The notes beneath the pieces were generated by a model. The model had not been told where the DNA came from. It ran no database searches and saw only the letters and a list, made by a program, of their open reading frames with translations. This document shows, piece by piece, positions 9,122-10,971 of a DNA stretch of 10,971 bases; the stretch's first letter is position 1, and each line of letters opens with the position of its first letter. Where the stretch lies: NCBI GenBank assembly GCA_027600665.1, contig JADGJL010001016.1, positions 1-10,971 of the forward strand. The letters are read 5' to 3'. This stretch comes from Irineochytrium annulatum. Taxonomy: Eukaryota; Chytridiomycota; Chytridiomycetes; Chytridiales; Chytridiaceae. A program made the translations under genes and the position numbers.

Positions 9122-10700
9122 ATGCTGTCCATCACCCACCATGCGATCCCATCCTCGGACGTCCAGGTCTTCGCCGATCGCCTCCTCGGCGGGGGCGGCT
9201 TCGGGGACGTGTATCTGGGCAAATACGGAAACGGCGAAGTGGCCGTGAAGGTCCCTCGGCTCGCTGCCGGTTACACCAGGGCCGAGCTGGCCGGGTACGT
9301 TGCGATGCCGCTTCTTGATTGCCAAGGGCCGCTTGATCTCATTCTGCGTGGAATAGCTTCCGTAAGGAGATCGCCATCTTCGCCTCGTTGAGGGCCCACA
9401 CCAACGTGGTCACGTTTTACGGCTACGTGGAGGAGACAAATGCGATCGTGATGGAGGTAGGCTGTCTTTAGAGCGTATGTGAAGCTCGCCTGACGGTTAT
9501 CTGCCTTGCAGCTCTCGGAGATCGGCTCTTTAAAGGACTTCTACCAAACCAACGAGGTCCGCCCGTTCACTGAGCGGCTCAGCCTGGCCCTGGACATTGC
9601 GGAGGGCATGGCATTTCTTCACTCGGCTCGCCCAAAGCCGATCATCCATCGTGACCTGAAGGGCGCCAACGTGCTCTTGGCACTACGCGGCGGCAGGCTT
9701 CTCGCGAAGGTTACTGACTTTGGGCTCGCCGTCGTCAAGGACTCGTCGACTTCCAAGGTGCGGGCCAGCGACGACATTGCGGGTACCCAGCTGTATATTG
9801 ACCCGGCTTCTTACTACGAGCCGATCAGGGTGGGTGGCTTTAGCTGATGTAATGAAGAGCTCTTACAAACTGTTACATAGCGAGACGCCCAATGTGACGT
9901 GTACGCCTACGCCGTCGTTTTAACGGAGCTGGCCAGTTGGGAGGGTCCGTACGGTTTCCCGGAAGACGATTTTCCTGGAGTTGGTTCCAATGCTCCGTGA
10001 TAGGAGCCGACTACCGCCTTCACCGTCCTGCCCTTGAAAATATGCCCGACGACGTTCCCGTCGCCTTTATCAGCCTCATTCAGGCGTGCTGGAAGCCGGA
10101 GCGCAAGAACAGGCCGCTTTTCGCAGGCGGCGCTATAAGTTCTTTGCTGCAAGGGATAGTCCTAGAGAACTCGACAAGCGTTTCTGCATCCCAAAGATCA
10201 CGCCCGGGTGCCTCTCAAAGCGGTTCTACGAACTCCTTGCAGGTCGTTGATTCCATGGCGCAAGCCTCAATCAATTCTCTGGTAAATGCCTGTGCAACGA
10301 GACCAGTCTAATAATTTTTACTTTTAGGAAACGGAAGGAGGGTCTGCTGGCGTGTCACCTCATATTGCTGATAGCTCACTGCCCGACTTTAAACTCCTGG
10401 ACTCCCTGGCAATGGATCGCTTAGGAGACAGCATCCTAGTTGAAGGATTGGCAGACTCTCAGCAGGCATTGAATTTGCGACTTTCAGCCGCAACTACCTC
10501 TGGCGCGTCGACGATTGTTTGGCAAGGCATGTTTCTGTCCGTTTCTTTAATCTCGTTTTCGTGCTTCAATTTTTCGTTAACTGTTGTTTCAAACACTACT
10601 GCTGCAGAAATTAGCATCATTGAAAAACGCCGTCTCGCAGCAGCATAGCTTTGCCTCGTTCGTGCCGCAGAGGATCAGCCGCTGGCTCGGCAGCGGGTAG
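9122..10700 (+). CDS. TKL-like protein kinase with a frame break in the C-lobe
   Basis: Transfers phosphate from ATP to Ser/Thr (or Tyr); the tyrosine-kinase-like group fits best. Confident exons: 9122-9294, 9357-9456, 9512-9829, then 9881 onward, a segment to 10281, and 10328 to about 10530; the last exon ends at TAG 10698-10700. The catalytic core is intact: Gly-rich loop LGGGGFGDVY (22-31), ATP lysine K43 (AVKV), helix-C E62, HRDLKGANV with D139, and DFG D160. The APE motif reads DPA (GTQLYIDPASYY), so its usual Glu is missing. DVYAYAVVLTEL follows, then the frame breaks between 9945 and 10003. GADYRLHRPAL...FISLIQACWKPERKNRP resumes one frame away, ending the kinase fold. The tail is Ser/Gln/Thr-rich with no recognised domain. 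The final intron is unresolved: GCATGT at 10527 or GTTTCT at 10541 as donor, 10607 or 10614 as acceptor. It may be a true gene, an assembly error or a decaying copy; no partner gene is adjacent. Confidence 0.8.
9945..10003 (+). other. Reading-frame break or cryptic 59-bp intron in the kinase gene
   Basis: The upstream frame reads GPYGFPEDD and then reaches TGA at 9998-10000. From 9972 a second frame reads FLELVPMLRD, and from 10003 a third reads GADYRLHRP; read in succession they match the expected kinase C-lobe. Two single-base skips (one T in the run 9970-9973, one A at 10002) would be needed. Alternatively, removing GT(9945)...AG(10003), 59 bp, restores phase but deletes about 20 residues of the fold. 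Confidence 0.6.
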
Positions 10701-10800
10701 TTCCTACGCGCGGTCATCAGTTCGCTTCTGGCACAAGGCGTGGGTGTGCATCGACATTAAAGATGTCACATGAGCCTGTCTCGTCCTTTCTTCACCATTA

Positions 10801-10819
10801 CCTGAAGCTTACCTTCAGG
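10801..10819. repeat. Small inverted repeat
   Basis: CCTGAAG at 10801-10807 and CTTCAGG at 10813-10819 form a perfect 7-bp inverted repeat around a 5-base loop, about 100 bases after the kinase stop. It could be a small RNA hairpin in the 3' UTR or in the next gene's leader, or chance. Confidence 0.3.
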
Positions 10820-10830
10820 GATCGGTCGAG

Positions 10831-10946
10831 ATGGCAGGGGCTGAGTCGACGGATCTCGTCCCGCGTGTGAGCGATTGGAGTTCGGGGAGTGAATGTGTTA
10901 TGAAAGATGAAGCGCGTTCGGCTCCTCATTTAGAGTGGGACGCCAG
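10831..10946 (+). CDS. Possible first exon of a further gene (runs off the window)
   Basis: ATG at 10831 in a good context (GAGATGG) opens a frame of 38 codons plus two bases up to GCCAG|GTACGC, a donor like others in this window (GTACGT, GTACCC). Unspliced, it ends at a TAG after 44 codons. The peptide begins MAGAESTDLVPRVSDW and has no recognised domain. The position, 130 bases after the kinase stop and on the same strand, suits a new gene in a compact genome, but nothing downstream is visible to confirm it. Confidence 0.35.
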
Positions 10947-10971
10947 GTACGCCTGTTGGCGTTAGTGATCA

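Noticed and set aside
8773..9222. 149-codon minus-strand ORF overlapping the kinase start
   Set aside because: Part of it is antisense to kinase exon 1, which encodes a clear glycine-rich loop. The remainder shows no family signal.

Overview
The window is eukaryotic nuclear DNA. It is gene-dense and GC-rich in coding parts, and every recognised gene is cut by short GT-AG introns, mostly 46-78 bp. Four protein-coding genes can be reconstructed by following reading frame and splice phase, and a fifth may begin at the right edge. The best guess for the source is an early-diverging, zoosporic (chytrid-like) fungus. The grounds are an LCB1-type serine palmitoyltransferase subunit, a tyrosine-kinase-like (TKL) kinase, and a class III guanylate cyclase, an enzyme type absent from the well-studied yeasts and moulds but known from flagellated fungi. 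Another opisthokont or protist cannot be excluded.

Layout. (1) Positions 1-2776, plus strand: the C-terminal 698 residues of a coiled-coil guanylate cyclase with eleven visible exons, running in from the left edge. (2) Positions 2777-3370: an AT-rich convergent spacer with a short direct repeat and candidate poly(A) signals. (3) Positions 3371-5373, minus strand: complete seven-exon LCB1, 506 residues. (4) Positions 5374-5709: spacer holding the LCB1 promoter side. (5) Positions 5710-8574, minus strand: complete five-exon GH31 glycosidase, 869 residues, with both catalytic aspartates. (6) Positions 8575-9121: divergent promoter region between GH31 and the kinase, including a possible small upstream ORF. 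(7) Positions 9122-10700, plus strand: a TKL-like protein kinase with an intact catalytic core, but a reading-frame break in the C-lobe and an unresolved last intron. (8) Positions 10701-10971: spacer and a possible first exon of another gene.

The four genes do not form an obvious pathway. They cover cGMP signalling, sphingolipid synthesis, alpha-glycoside hydrolysis and protein phosphorylation, and look like ordinary neighbours in a compact genome. I see no mobile element, CRISPR array, tRNA or rRNA. The most notable points are the coiled-coil/guanylate cyclase architecture with guanine-specific residues, the kinase frame break that one 59-bp GT-AG removal would bridge at the cost of a structural segment, and two introns that are stop-free and a multiple of three, so their retention would be translatable.
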